A DNA stretch of 64,000 nt from Angiostrongylus vasorum (Eukaryota > Nematoda > Chromadorea > Rhabditida > Metastrongylidae): the NCBI GenBank assembly GCA_018806985.1, contig JADANN010000364.1, forward strand, positions 4,829,001 through 4,893,000. The letters run 5' to 3'. The position numbers were made by a program, and so were the translations under genes. Under the pieces are notes generated by a model. It saw only the letters and a list, made by a program, of their open reading frames with translations, was not told the DNA's origin and ran no database searches. Positions 11,461 through 22,935 of this stretch are shown piece after piece; position 1 is the stretch's first letter; every line of letters starts with the position of its first letter.

Positions 11461-12054
11461 CCTGATGCAGGTGATTAAAAAGCTAAGAGGTAGGAGCATT
11501 TCTGAAACTCATGGTGATATATTTCCATGTGAGGCATTACTAAGAGGGCTCTCAAAGATTCTCTGCAGAAATATCTCGAAACGCGTTCCACTTTCCATCG
11601 TTGGCGTAGACGAGTAGTAAACCAGTATGGACTAATTTTTTGGCCTTTCTACTTTTTTTTGATTAGTAAAATGATGTGTCAATTCGGTTATTTTGACAGT
11701 AAACCAACTCTGGCGATGCTGACATCTTCTATAAGACCTTACAATCAGTAATGTTATAACAGCAGCAGTATTTTCATCTCTCATTTTTCGTATATCTCCA
11801 GGGCACTCATTTTTTTCCAGTGTTCTATTCTTTCTGTTGATCACCACTTCATTTCGGTGACTTCCTGATACGGAACTCCATTAGAGCGGCTATAACCATA
11901 TTGTCCATACCTCAGGGCTCAATCGAGGTTTCTTTTAAGTCAGTGTTAAGAACGTATTCCATTCGTATCGGTCATTGTCCAGCTTTTTTTTCCAAGCAGT
12001 ATTCAGGGACGAATCTAATATGGCAAAACCATCAGAATTACAGAAAGTAAACTT

Positions 12055-12235
12055 TGGTTCAGTGATGCTGAGATATTTGCAAAACTCAGGACCGCAGTTG
12101 TCTGCAATGGGGAACGAACGCGCGATTACCCTTCATTACCCTTTCCGGGAGCTAACGCGTTCACCACCACACCATGCAGGTCTTTCGTTTCGCTTGCCTC
12201 TCAGCTAGTTCTATCAATCAATGTCATCAGCAAAC
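12055..12235 (+). repeat. Foldback element family B, single arm
   Basis: The arm begins CAGTGATGCTGAGATATTTG, passes GGGGAACGAACGCGCGATTA and CACCACACCATGCAGGTC, and ends in TCTCAGCTAGTTCTATC. There is no inverted partner nearby, so it is a half copy. Confidence 0.65.
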
Positions 12236-12698
12236 TTTGGTGGTAAGCACCTACATAGTTCCTAAGGATTGCAACTTTATATACACTTTACTGCAATGGT
12301 CGTCTGGTTTAAGTTGTTGAGTTGACGCTAAGTAAAGAATTTTGTCTTCTGATTGATCGTCAACTTGACAGGTTTAAAAAAATATAGGAAATTTCCGTTG
12401 AAATGCTTACAAAGACAAAACAACCGTTGGAAGCCTTACAATCGCCTTCATTATACTTTCAATGGGACGTGGCATTTGAAATATGAGCAGTACTGAATCA
12501 CAGAGAAAGTTTATTTGGATGTCTATTTTGTAGAGGTTCTCGGCCTCGTCTTCACTTGTATGCGTGATACTTCAACGAATGTTGATTTGCTTTTTTGTCA
12601 TTGCTATGAAAAAAAACGCACAATCTTTGTGTCCAAACGAAATCTTTTCATAGTAGATGTTTCCCGAATGAATTCATCTTCAAGGAAAAGTATTCCAG

Positions 12699-15600
12699 AT
12701 CGAAATCGCGAAACGGCGTAACGAAAAAGTACCAGAGACGTGGGGAGTAGGCAAAAGCGGCCGAGTGAGCACGAATCCAGAGGCGATTTTGGATGGAGGA
12801 GGTCTTCTTCCTCTTGGTGGACCTGAAGTCACCGGTTAGCCTAGTCTTCAAGCAGCTATCAAACCTCTGCTTTTCTTTGTCAGCGATCTAAGGAAATGCG
12901 GAGTTTGCTGTGCTAATGGGGTGAAGCTCTTATCCTCGACGCTGCAGTAATCAGTATTTTTGCTATAACATAAAGTTTATGCAGTAGTATAGTTGAGTAG
13001 AAAAATCTTACGTAAACTTTTCTTGGTGTTTTATTTTCGTCATTCAGGTGTTATAAATATTCAGGTGGTTACAAAGGTTATGGACTTGGTGCATTAGTGG
13101 AGATCTTCTGTGGCATACTCGCTGGATCTCACTGGGGTCCGCATATTCGCAAATGGATGTCGGCCTCAGTTGAAGCTGATCTCGTAAGCTCTTTTTTTCG
13201 AATTGACTAGATTCTTAGATTAAAAGATTATCAGATAACCTTCATATTCAGTGAAAAAGGGTAATGCATCAGTAATATTTCCTTAGGTTATTAAGCTAAC
13301 AAGAGGTTTTTAGAAACTTTTTTCGGCAAGCGTCTCGGCGCTCTCGCCTTCTTCACAGCCGGATTGTTTCGATTCTATTGTCCCATTCATTATTGTTATG
13401 TGGGTCTTCATAGTGATACTGACTCGAATCTGGTGGAGCTGAGCACCGCTCAAATGAAGTAACCTCACTCGACGGTCACCTTTTATACAGGGAATTTGCT
13501 GATATACTGGCTGTCCATTGTTAATAACTCCTTTTCTCCGAACAGTCCATCATGTAGCTGTCGTCTCCATTATCAGTTAGCTAGAGAGCAATATTTGAAA
13601 GACCGACTATCAACCGTCAATATTTTCAATGCTTAATAAAAACTCCGGAGATCACGAAGTCTCACATCAGAAGAAGGACGGAGTGCCCTCTGACAACCGG
13701 CTCGCATCTCTCGCGCTTTGAAGAAAGAGGCGAAACCTTAACCGAACAGAATCAACTTAGTGTTAGCTTAACTATCCAAGAAAATATTATTGATTAGTTA
13801 TACCGATGTTGGCGGAGAATTGGTTTCTGAAGTAATGAATCAAATCTAAATATCGTGTAGACATTACGACATGAGTACGCAATACAAATGTGGATTTTTC
13901 TTTCGAGTTTACTGGGAGCGAAGGACTTGAGTAGAAATTTTATGGGATATTTTTAGGGCCAATGCTTCATAGCTATCGACCCACAGGCATTTGCTCCAGG
14001 ATTTCACGAAAGAATGCAAGACTTTATCAATACTATGCGGAATTTACCACCGGTAAGTGTTGTGTGTACTCTGTGAAACACAGTTCACTACCATTTAATA
14101 GAGGGCAGAGGGCTGAATTTGTTGGCTTATGAAATGACTCCAGTCAGTGTATTTCCCTTATACCCATAAACCTGTGATATCAGCAATGAAATGGGGTATA
14201 TACAGTGTGCGTAAGGAATAAGGTTTGGCTTCTGTCATTTCTTACAGGTCATTGTAAAAGCATAAGTTCGATTCGTCAAAGATAAGTTTGCTACGAAGCG
14301 ACTGATTCTGATGGAATTGTTTCGGTTCGACCAGCATGAGCGACGTTCCTTTTAACCGGCTTCTTTTTTTCTAGCTTCCAAAACGAATCAAATTCTAATT
14401 ATGGTTGTTTCAATACGGAACTTGTTTTAAATCTCTGCTTGACAACCATGAAATGTTTTCATAGTGAAAATGAAGAAGAAACTTGAGCAGTTCAATAATT
14501 GCCTTCCCCATCATTCTTGTTTTCTGTGAAGAACAAGCAAACGGATCCTCTCCCACTATTTTGCCATGAGCCTTCTTCTGTTGGTGGTTCGATTATAGTC
14601 TTCGTTGATTGGCGCTGACAAAGATAGCGATCTGGACTGTTAGAAGCTGGATATCTGCAAAAAACTTGATGTGAAAACACATTTCTTTTTAGTAAATGCA
14701 CATTTTTAAAACATTTTCCATGCAGTTCCCAAGATCGACTTTCTGTTAACCCCGGCATTGATCATATAATTCACTGTTTTCTTGATGGGTAGACATGAGA
14801 CCGTTAACAACAAGATTTATTCAGTAGAATAGTGGCTGACGCTTCGGCGGTTTCATCTTCTTGAGAGCGTGGAAAGGTCATTTTGACACTCAATCTATGC
14901 AGTGAAACACTTTCATAAGAGCAACTTGATGCACAAATTTCTTATTTGCATAGTGAATAGCTTCTCTTGAACGCTCACCGTTTTTTGCAATGTAAAAGTC
15001 GCTGAGAGGAAGGAAAAACGAGGACCTCAGTGGTGCAGTGGGTAATATGTGAGCTCCCGGAAAAGTAACTGCGGGTTAGAATCTAGCCTGGATTCTGAAT
15101 TTTGCCAATATTTAAGCGTTATTTTGTTTGCAGCTCACCTTTCTCTTCTTTATAAGTTTTCCAGTTATTGTTGGAAATCATCTGCACATATTCTAACATA
15201 TGTGAGGAATGTGCCTGGCTCATCTCAGAAAAACCAGCTTCAACTATGGCACAAGGTCACGCATGATCAGAAGGCACTACTCCTTGCGATTCATTTCTAG
15301 ATTTTTGGAACTTATCCATTGTTCTTCAAAAGTTTTTCGCGCAACCGTTTTAGATTCCTGTGTGAGGAATGGCTTTTAGTGGCTTTTTGTTTCAAAATAT
15401 TCTCCATTGAGCTTCTATGTCCCATGCGTGTCTAGTGCAGTATTCTGCTTGTCTTTGAAATTCTTGGTTAGGTGTTCTTTTATACAAACACATAGTGGTC
15501 CACCCGCTTCACCAATATATTCATCCCCACATGCTATAGAACAGATTAGCTCTTCGGTATCCAAATTCCTACAATCGTCAACTCTACCGTTAGGGCAAAT

Positions 15601-16524
15601 TGTGCAATATTGCATGTAGCAAAGGCAGTCATACAATCGACAAGAAATATGGGTACAAGAGATTTACGAGCCGAGATCACCTATTGTGTAGATCTCATCA
15701 ATTCTTTTTATTCTGTTCGTTTTCTCGCATCTATCCTCCACGAAGACCTTGGGATTTGCATCTATGTTCGCCTCCAGGCTGAGAATTTCAGTGTTCTCTA
15801 TAAATTTTGTTGATTGCTGGTCGAATAGATCCTTCATGGAATGCTGCACGAGCCGCGCTAAGTAGTGCCATGATTTTTGCCACAAGCAGTCTCCGTTTCT
15901 CGTGGATCCGACTGAGCTTCCAAGATGAGTCTGCTACCAATTTCCCGAGCCCAGAGTGAGCGGTGGCTTCGTTGGCGATGACGGGTTCGGAATTGGCGCC
16001 TTGCCACCTATTATTTTTGCGACATCTCTACCACTGTGCTACATGCATCTCTTTAATAAACATATGATCAAGTGAATGTGCCGATGAAGTCATAAATGAC
16101 CATAATTTGAATTTTCTCAGACGGATGAAGGTCTCAATGTGGAAGTTGCTGGAGACATGGAAAGGAAGCATGTAAAACTAGTTGAGGAACTCGGTGGTAT
16201 CCCTTACCACCCAAATCAGATTACAAACGCTGTGGGTTTTCACTCCATATTTTGTTCTGGATATCATGCTAGCATCACTCTTATTCCATCCACTCCGTCT
16301 TTTGTTTTTAAAAGAAACGTTTTAATTACTTTTAATTACTCATTTTGACTTGTAAGTAGGTCGACGTTTTGCAAATACGCATTCTATTTAAATTTTTTTA
16401 GAGTGCTATGCTTTACCCTTCCACTTGAATTTATCACTTTCTCAGTGGCGTTTTTTTTTAATTTCAGGACAATCTGGCTGAGAAGTTTAATGTGAAGAAG
16501 TTGAAAATATTGAAAGAGTTCTAA
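12699..16524 (+). CDS. LDH2/MDH2-family (malate/L-lactate dehydrogenase-like) oxidoreductase, 3' five exons
   Basis: The exons are 12699-12834, 13065-13183, 13957-14052, 16121-16231 and 16468-16524. All have GT/AG borders and consistent phase, and the last ends in TAA. Family members are NAD(P)-dependent cytosolic 2-hydroxyacid dehydrogenases. The frame reads IEIAKRRNEKVPETWGVG, GGGLLPLGG, GYKGYGLGALVEIFCGILAG, QCFIAIDPQAFAPGF, MRNLPP, ELGGIPYHPNQI and a Lys-rich end LKILKEF. The GG(Y/H)KGYGL and IAIDP blocks and the spacing to GIPYHPNQ match nematode members of this family. About 170 residues are seen; the N-terminal half is missing because its exons were not found upstream. Intron 3 (about 2 kb) holds a Penelope-like fragment and a SINE remnant. 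All junctions are intact, so this looks functional. Confidence 0.85.
13320..13640. repeat. Foldback family C remnant
   Basis: Words such as GAGCACCGCTCAAATGAAGT are shared with the complete family C element at 16880-17178 (GAGCACCGCTCAAATGAGGC). It lies in intron 2 of the LDH2/MDH2 gene. Confidence 0.5.
14715..14890. repeat. Interspersed repeat family G, partial copy
   Basis: The words GATCGACTTTCTGTTAACCC and GGCTGACGCTTCGGCGGTTT parallel those at 6425, 21945 and 22545. It lies in intron 3 of the LDH2/MDH2 gene. Confidence 0.5.
15025..15110 (+). repeat. tRNA-like SINE head
   Basis: The A-box-like CAGTGGTGCAGTGGGTAA and B-box-like GCGGGTTAGAATC are spaced as in a Pol III promoter. A related head with the same CTGGCCTGGA-type tail is near 27125-27215. 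Confidence 0.4.
15300..15890 (-). mobile_element. Penelope-like retroelement fragment with GIY-YIG motif
   Basis: On the minus strand the frame reads CEKTNRIKRIDEIYTIGDLG, then after frame breaks VDDCRNLDTEELICSIACGD and EYIGEAGGPLCVCIKEHL, then LNGEYFETKSH. The block C-x-x-x-Y-(I/V)-G-E-x-G-x-P-L-x-x-R/C-I-x-E-H is the GIY-YIG-type endonuclease module of Penelope-like elements. Stops and frame changes make it a dead fragment. It lies in intron 3 of the LDH2/MDH2 gene, antisense to it. Confidence 0.6.
15895..16055 (-). repeat. SINE family A, partial copy
   Basis: It has diverged body words (TCTGCTACCAATTTCCCGA) and the head words CACTGTGCTACATGCATCTC in inverse orientation. The 3' part of the element is absent. 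Confidence 0.4.
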
Positions 16525-16583
16525 GTAGTTTTATTATTCTCATTGAGATGTGCTGGTCTTGTCCGTATTTGAGGTTTGTGTAA

Positions 16584-16589
16584 AATAAA
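16584..16589 (+). promoter_or_regulatory. poly(A) signal AATAAA of the LDH2/MDH2 gene
   Basis: AATAAA lies 60 bases after the TAA stop at 16522-16524, a usual distance for nematode 3' ends. Confidence 0.6.
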
Positions 16590-16879
16590 ATTGAAAGCGG
16601 GTCAAGTGTCTCTATCGCCAATTGTCTTAGTACTTTATAATGTTCCCTTTTCTGACGTGTATCCTTCCGAAGCTCATTGTGACGTGCCTGAACAGTTAGA
16701 AGAATATCGTTGAAATGGATAGGACCAACAGACCACATTGAGATGAGGGTCTTTGAACGATATTAACGGATTAATTATGGTTTGCTTTGCTACTGCGTAC
16801 TATCCAGCAATCCGAAAATCAACTCAGCAGAAAGTAAACCGACGAAACACTGACTGCGATGCTACGAATAGAAAATAAA

Positions 16880-17178
16880 TGTAGCTTGTTTCATTGACAA
16901 GCTAACACGAGGTTGTCCCCAGGTATTTATTCGGCTAAGGTTTCGATGTCTTCGTCTACCTTAAAGCCGATAATCCGAGTCGATGGTCCACAGTCGATCG
17001 TGCTCTCGATGTGATTCGTCGTATCGAGTCGAACCTTCAATAGAGCACCGCTCAAATGAGGCAGTTTCACTCCGCGATGCTCTTTTACACAGTACGAGGA
17101 GGACGAATATGTCGAAGCGTTAGCCGAATAAATGTTTGGTAACAACCTCGTTTCAGCTTGTCAATGAAACAAGGTCAC
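16880..17178. repeat. Foldback element family C
   Basis: Terminal inverted arms are present. The left is CTTGTTTCATTGACAAGCTA, then ACGAGGTTGT. The right is ACAACCTCGTTTCAGCTTGT, then CAATGAAACAAGG. The interior has the motif TTTCGATGTCTTCGTCTACC and, inverted, a GAAGCGTTAGCCGAATAAA-like partner of GGTATTTATTCGGCTAAGG. Confidence 0.65.
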
Positions 17179-18143
17179 CTGTAGTCCCGTTGATCCTTGA
17201 ATGACTCGAGCGGGCGGCAGTAAATTTTCCACTTTTACCTGTAGCGTGCAAGAGTAGCCCAGTGGTTCTGCTCGCTCTAGGCACTCGCCGAGAATCGTAT
17301 CTTTCTTCTAGGCTTTTCGTGAAGAACTCCGACCATGGAGTTGGTGGTCTTCGTCCAGTGCGTTTGACATCCCGAGGAATCCAGTCACAAACGGCTCTTG
17401 TCCATTGCCTTTCTGGATGCTGTAACTGTTCCGTCTTGGCGCCGGAGTGCAATCATCTTGGTCATGTAATTGGCGAAGCTTGGGTGGACTTTGCGAATGC
17501 TTTTCCCGGACTTTGTAGCTTCGACCATTACTACTGATGTTCTCTCTTTAAGATCTTCTTTTACCGCTTGTACGCATTGTTTTGCAAGTTCGGGCGTTCG
17601 TTCGCGGTTGCCTGCAGCTCTTGCGATTCCACGCTGGCGTATCAGCTCGAGAGTTTCTGGAGACAGATGTCTCTTGGTGACTTTCGAACTCTGAGCTTTC
17701 ATAGCGCTAACGTGAAGATGTTGAATGAGCCGATCGTATTCCTCGTCGATGCTATCGACAACGGCATCTCCCCAACAGCCGACTAACGAATTGAACAAGT
17801 CCCAATTTATGGTGGTTCTGAGATTTCGGTTTTTGAATTCAGCGGCTTTTTCTCCTCTCCGCGAGAAATAGAATCTTCCACGAAGGAGGCGATCGTCGGA
17901 TCCCGTGTAGAATTTTGGGACAACAGCGATATCGGTTAGGCAAAACCTGTTTACTATGATGTGGTCTATTTCGTTGTAGTACTCTCCATTGAGAGGCTCC
18001 CACGTCCAGCGTTGAAGGTGGGGCTTCTGGAATTGCGAGTTACCATGGATGGTCTTGGTCGTCATGATAAACTCAGAGAGCCGCTCACCCTGTTCGTTCC
18101 ATTCCAATCCGTGTATCCCAATGAAACAAGGTACACTGATCAT
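17153..18143 (-). mobile_element. RTE-type LINE with internal deletion of the reverse transcriptase
   Basis: The minus frame 18143-17385 (252 codons) contains the endonuclease C-terminal block GNSQFQKPHLQRWTWEPLNG, EIDHIIVN and TGSDDRLLRGRF. The linker then runs NWDLFNSL to DGTVTASRKA. At about 17420 the meaningful frame changes to QWTRAVCDWIPRDVKRT, then GRRPPTPWSEFFTKSLEERY, the extreme C-terminus of RTE polyproteins. In intact elements some 600 residues of reverse transcriptase separate these two blocks, and none is present. The element is also 5'-truncated. Plus-strand frames at 17262-17786 are antisense shadows. Confidence 0.75.
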
Positions 18144-18263
18144 TTATACCGAGGTTTAAGAAAAGTCGGCTTATTGAGAAAATGAATATTTTGCTTTACA
18201 TAAATCTTACGAACTGCCCTTGTTAACTGAATAGTGAATTAAATAATTCACTGAGTTATATGG

Positions 18264-18535
18264 ATATAAAAGAAAGGATAAAGTTCTCGGCGTTGATCAA
18301 TCCCCTGAGAAATGCGCCATGTCTTCATTAAGTATCGTTGGTGGTAAGTGAATGCAAATCTGGCCTTTACAATGACTCGTGGTTGCCTACCGATATATCG
18401 AACCAGTGCTGCTATCATCTCAGACAAGTCTGGTACCAATTTGCCGACCCCGGAGGGATGGAAGCCCTGGTGGGCCATGGGGCTCGGGGATCGATTCCAC
18501 GTGCCTGTCGCAGTGGCGCCTCCAACCGCATGTTA
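18264..18535 (-). repeat. SINE family A
   Basis: The copy is near full-length. Its 3' end is GTTGATCAATCCCCTGAGAA in inverse orientation. The body has ACCCCGGAGGGATGGAAGCC and GGTGGGCCATGGGGCTCGG, and the head CAGTGGCGCCTCCAACCGC is at 18511-18529. Confidence 0.7.
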
Positions 18536-18646
18536 TATGGATGAGGAGAGTTATATGGATAACGATAAAAAAAATTACGCCCAAACTTTGAAGATGGAGA
18601 AGTCGGAAAAGTTAACCATCGAAACAAACTGATAACTATACTTCAG

Positions 18647-18905
18647 TTGTGCTGCTGATAACGGCACGGGCTGTACGATGGGTGCGCGAAAAAAAAGAAC
18701 AAGTTATTATAGATGAACAATCATTATCAACAGCAATGGTTTTGTATAAAAGAGTACTGCAGATTGAGGTTCCTCATTCGAACGGTGCTCTATTAGATCG
18801 ACTCAATGAGATGACGAACACCCGTATCGAAAAGAGGATAACGGACTCGGATCAATCCGTCTCTGAGGAAAGCGAGGACGCGGAGAGATTGGAGGAATCT
18901 TTTTT
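18647..18905 (+). CDS. Candidate exon, unrecognised protein
   Basis: After an acceptor (TACTTCAG) the plus frame stays open: VLLITARAVRWVREKKEQV, then STAMVLYKRVLQIEVPHSNG, then LLDRLNEMTNTRIEKRITDS and the acidic DQSVSEESEDAERLEES. The mixed hydrophobic/charged register and acidic tail look coding. It runs into a TTCTAAGTTT tandem repeat and then TAG, with no clear donor, so it may be a terminal exon or chance. Confidence 0.3.
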
Positions 18906-18953
18906 TTCTTCTAAGTTTTCTTCTAAGTTTCTAAGTTTTCTTCTAAGTTCTTT
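18900..18953. repeat. Short tandem repeat, TTCTAAGTTTTC units
   Basis: There are about four imperfect copies of a 10-12 base unit (TTTTCTTCTAAG / TTTCTAAG), directly after the candidate exon. Confidence 0.6.
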
Positions 18954-19899
18954 TTCGATCACATGCTAGCTTATCAACGAGCGAATACAAACTGATAACA
19001 ACTCCCTGTCATCTCAATAAAGTCGGTTCCTAGGATGTACATTAAAAGTTGACGACGAGGTCTAAATGCAGGCGGTCTTACGAATTGTCTTGTTCTATTT
19101 AATAACAGCGATGGCAGTTCATTTCTGGCGAATCGTGGCACAATGTGCCAATGAGGGGGGATTCCGCGCTTGGGTTAGCGATATTGGGACTGACCTGGAG
19201 TGATCAAGTCTAAAGCCGACAAATCAGTCTATTGACGGGAAAAACATGTTGCAAAGCGCCTTTTTTACTTCTAAAATGGTGTAAATTTGACAAAATAGTG
19301 GAGTAAAAGCTCAATGGGTAAAGTGGCCATGCAAACATACACGCTTTATCACTTGTTACATCCTGTATTGGGCCAAGCAATTCTACCATCCTTCAGCGCT
19401 CGAAAATTAGTACAAGACTTGCTCGCAAGTACTGTGAATGCGCTAGCAGAGTTACACCATCGGACCTCATAAGCAATCAGCTTGACTGGCACTGAACAGC
19501 GTTCATAAAGACGACAAAATCTTTCAACAGTATCTGCATTCATCCACGAATGCGAACAAATCCATCGGTGACGGATGAGAAAGAACGATTTGAATGAAAT
19601 AAATGCTCGGATCTGAACTACTTAAAGTCGAATCACGTAGGAAAAAGTAATCAAACAGAAACAGGTGGCGCTTTTATTTTGAAGGTCTTCGTGAATATAC
19701 ACTTAGTTATTGCTCACATCAATCAGTTTTCAGTATTTTACAGAGCATAAATCTTCATTTATCTGAGGTACGAATTTTCTTCTCTTCAGAGCACAAATTT
19801 TGAAATTTTCTCCACCTATAAAATAGGAGTGATTTAAAATTTTATTCTAAAACTAAATTTAAGAAATTCGGACCTTTTCACTCATCTCTGGGAGGGCAG

Positions 19900-20123
19900 C
19901 TTTGTGTCAACCGGAATCCCAAGAAGAGCTCGCATTTCCATTACCGTTTTACCGTCCAAAAGATTTGCCACCCGACAAGCGCATTCCCGTGCCAGAAGAC
20001 GTGCGTCCAAAAACATACAAGCCTGCGAAGTCAAAAACAAAATATGTTGCCAAGCAGAGAATCCACTTCATTTATGAGGTTATGAGAAGATTCCGGAATT
20101 CCCTCAGAGGCCAACATCTTTGA
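19900..20123 (+). CDS. Candidate exon, unrecognised Pro/Lys-rich protein
   Basis: After GGGAGGGCAG the frame reads LCQPESQEELAFPLPFYRPK, then DLPPDKRIPVPEDVRPKTYK, then PAKSKTKYVAKQ, with stop TGA at 20121-20123. The regular Pro/Lys/Asp wording is unlike chance AT-rich frames. An inner donor (GAG|GTTATG near 20079) could end the exon earlier. It may belong with the candidate at 18647-18905. I do not recognise the family. Confidence 0.35.
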
Positions 20124-20714
20124 TATGGTTATCAGAGTTTAGAATCGAGAACATACCTCCACCATTTTGAGCAACTCAGGAACAGTCTCATTTCCTAGAA
20201 GGGAGTCGACCTTGCTGGAAACGAATTTTTCCGTTACCACTCCGACATCTCGCCAGGGAGACCAGCTGAAAACGACAAAGGGTCTGCGTCTTGTAATGTT
20301 TTTAAAAAAAAGTTCATGGTTAATTTTTTTAGATCAATGTTCTCAAATAATTACACTCCGTTTACAAAATCGTTGAGGCACACCTTTGCAGAAGAAAGTT
20401 TTTTCAGGGGCAGGTAGCAAATGCTTTTTTCTAGGATGAGGACGATTCCTGACTTCCAACTGCCATTCCCATTAAAGCCCACATGGTTTGAATAACTCCG
20501 GCGGCTAACCTCGCTATTGGCAAAGTATTGATGATATTGATGATATTTACAAAGTTAATGCTATGATCTTCTGTACTTTTACGCAACGTGTATGAAAAAT
20601 TGCGTATTAAAAATCCACTACCTGCACGCAAGCAAACATCAATTGTTACTCTGTTATTAGGCATATCATGTTCTCCAATAACTCTAACCAAATAGGGCCA
20701 AATAGCGCACTGTT

Positions 20715-21080
20715 AATGATGCTGCTCAGTAATATTTTGAAGGTTCTGGTTCGACCGCACACAAGCCAAACTAGCCTCCCATCACTACGGAATCGGCAAG
20801 TTAATGCCAGACATGTATGGGAGAATCTCTCTCTTAATCTATATAGACTTTTTTGGCAAGCTCGCCGCAAAGATCTGAGAACTCCTTACAGTAGCAACCC
20901 CATGATTCCAGGGAGGATTAACTCGACCAAGACCCAACGGCGTCCATGAGGAAGCCAAAATACTCAGATAGTAGCCGAACCCACAAAGCAAATCCGAACA
21001 CCATCGTAGAAGACTGGTGTGAGGAGACGAATCGAATGAAGAAAGCTCCGGGGTACGTGTAATATGTAATGCCCGATGCT
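20715..21080 (+). repeat. SINE family E, copy 2
   Basis: The B-box-like CTGGTTCGACCGC is followed by body words shared with the copy at 2127-2480 (CCAGGGAGGATTAACTCGAC, GCCGAACCCACA, GAGGAGACGAATCGAATGA). Confidence 0.5.
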
Positions 21081-21884
21081 TTGAATACAAAAAAGCCCCA
21101 TAAAAAATATCATATTTGTTCTGAACCGCACTAGAGTTTGTGACTAACCTTGTCTAAAACATTGCTTGTGATGCAAACAGGTAGCGTAAGGATAGAGGTC
21201 GGGCTTCCCGCGACGCATGGACCAGCATCTATAAATTGCCTGTTACCATTATTCACGAGAGATTTGGGCTACGCTCGATGTGAAAACTCATGCAAAAACA
21301 TTCACGTCAAGTCCAATGTCCTGAGAAAACAGATGTTTTCATTTATAAAGACAGGACACTGGTGCAAAAACTCGGCCAGTGTAAACACTATCTCAATCAG
21401 CCCACCGTCAAAAAAGTCTACGAATGGCAGAAAAGTTGCTGAAGTCTTCATCAGAAACGTAGAGATGCCTGCCATCTGATGTAGTAAACACTCTACGGCG
21501 ACCTGGCGTATCCGCAACGCCGGTATGCATCGATACGCACGTCTTTGAGGCACTCTCTGCCTAAAAGCACATAGGGCAATCTGATTTGAACAAAAATTTC
21601 TGCAACTGTGCTTTTAGTACAGTGAATTTCTAAAGATAAAGACTTCTTGCAGTATGCCACACATCAGTTATTTCTAGTTCAGGAGTCTAGCAACTCCATT
21701 ATGTACTCACGACCTCATGATGGTGAAAGTGGGTTCCTGTAGATATGATACCATTTATCAAATCTTGATACGGAGGAATACCTTGTAGAGGTTCATTCTC
21801 ATGTTGCATCAGGAGAACGACCTATTAAATTATAGATAACGTCGCAAACCGACAATAAATCCCATTGCGACTAAGGCAGGGGCT

Positions 21885-22025
21885 ACCTTTGAGTAAGGAA
21901 TAAGCTATTATGCTTCCATAGAAAAAACACAGTACAATACAACAGTAGCTGACGTTTCGGCAGTATCGCCTTCTTCAGAGCCTGGAAGGCCTTTCCTGGA
22001 CAATGGCCTACTACCATCGTATCAA
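21885..22025. repeat. Family G fragment with GTAGCTGACGTTTCGGC motif
   Basis: ACAGTAGCTGACGTTTCGGC followed by AGTATCGCCTTCTTCAGAGC matches the core motif also seen near 6545 and 14830, and inverted near 22885. Confidence 0.55.
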
Positions 22026-22529
22026 ATCACGTAATTCTGACGTAGGATTCTGGGTTAAACCCATTTTATGAACTATTTCTACTTAACAGCCCACTTTATA
22101 ATCACGAACAGATTTGTAGTCTTTTGAATTCGCCGCCGCACAAGCGCTCTCGGCAACACCGCTGCTCGTTTGAGAACCGATTTCTCATGTGGCAGTAAAT
22201 GGGTTCTCATCGCAAACTATTCGCAATGAGCAAAGTTCTTGTTGTAATATAATCCATAATTTCATTTTCACAACCATATTTTGTGGTTTGGAAGTAAAGA
22301 AGAAGCTAATATATTCAACAGACCGATCGTTGTTGCATTCGCTCCAGCTCTCCAAAGGTGTTGAGTCAACCTCACGTATTTCATTTCAAGCCTTATAAAG
22401 GATTTGATAGCAGCTAAGATAATGATATCATGTTGTGAACAAGTAGCTAGTCGACTCCACCTCAAGAGAAAGTGACGATGTCTGTATGCCTCCGCGTTTT
22501 CACTTGTTTTTTTTTCGTCTGACATAATT

Positions 22530-22935
22530 GACAATTCCCACGACCGACTTTGTATTGAACTCGGCACTGATCAAATATGCAGGGAAGTGAAATGAATTGA
22601 ATATGGATATAAAATGATTACGCTAGAGAACAGCAGGGAGGAATGTCCAGAGATCACATGTGATCTGACCCTGTGGGTCGACTTTTGATGTGGGGTGGTG
22701 CATTCATCGACCATATGCGACTCTGATCAGCTGTTCTTCCCCAGTGGAAGGCACGTTGAAAAGCGATAGGTTTTTCGAGAAGCTGTTGGTCGTGTGATTG
22801 CGATTTAGATTTTCACCTTTCTGTGTGTGTTAATGGAGCGTTTGACATAGTAAACTGCCCATCAATATGCCTTTCCAGGCTCTGAGGAAGGCGAAATCCG
22901 CCGAAACGTCAGCTTTAACGAAATAAAGAATAAAG
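22530..22935. repeat. Interspersed repeat family G, copy 2
   Basis: The block GTCCAGAGATCACATGTGAT, then GCGACTCTGATCAGCTGTTC, then GCGTTTGACATAGTAAACTG matches 6730-6985 in order and orientation. It ends in GCTCTGAGGAAGGCGAAATC followed by CGCCGAAACGTCAGC. Confidence 0.65.

Noticed and set aside
17262..17786. Three overlapping plus-strand frames
   Set aside because: Antisense of the RTE LINE fragment, which has recognisable protein motifs on the minus strand.
20431..20691. 86-codon minus frame ending GSQESSSS
   Set aside because: Alternative frames are open over the same stretch and no splice signals or family motif decide between them.
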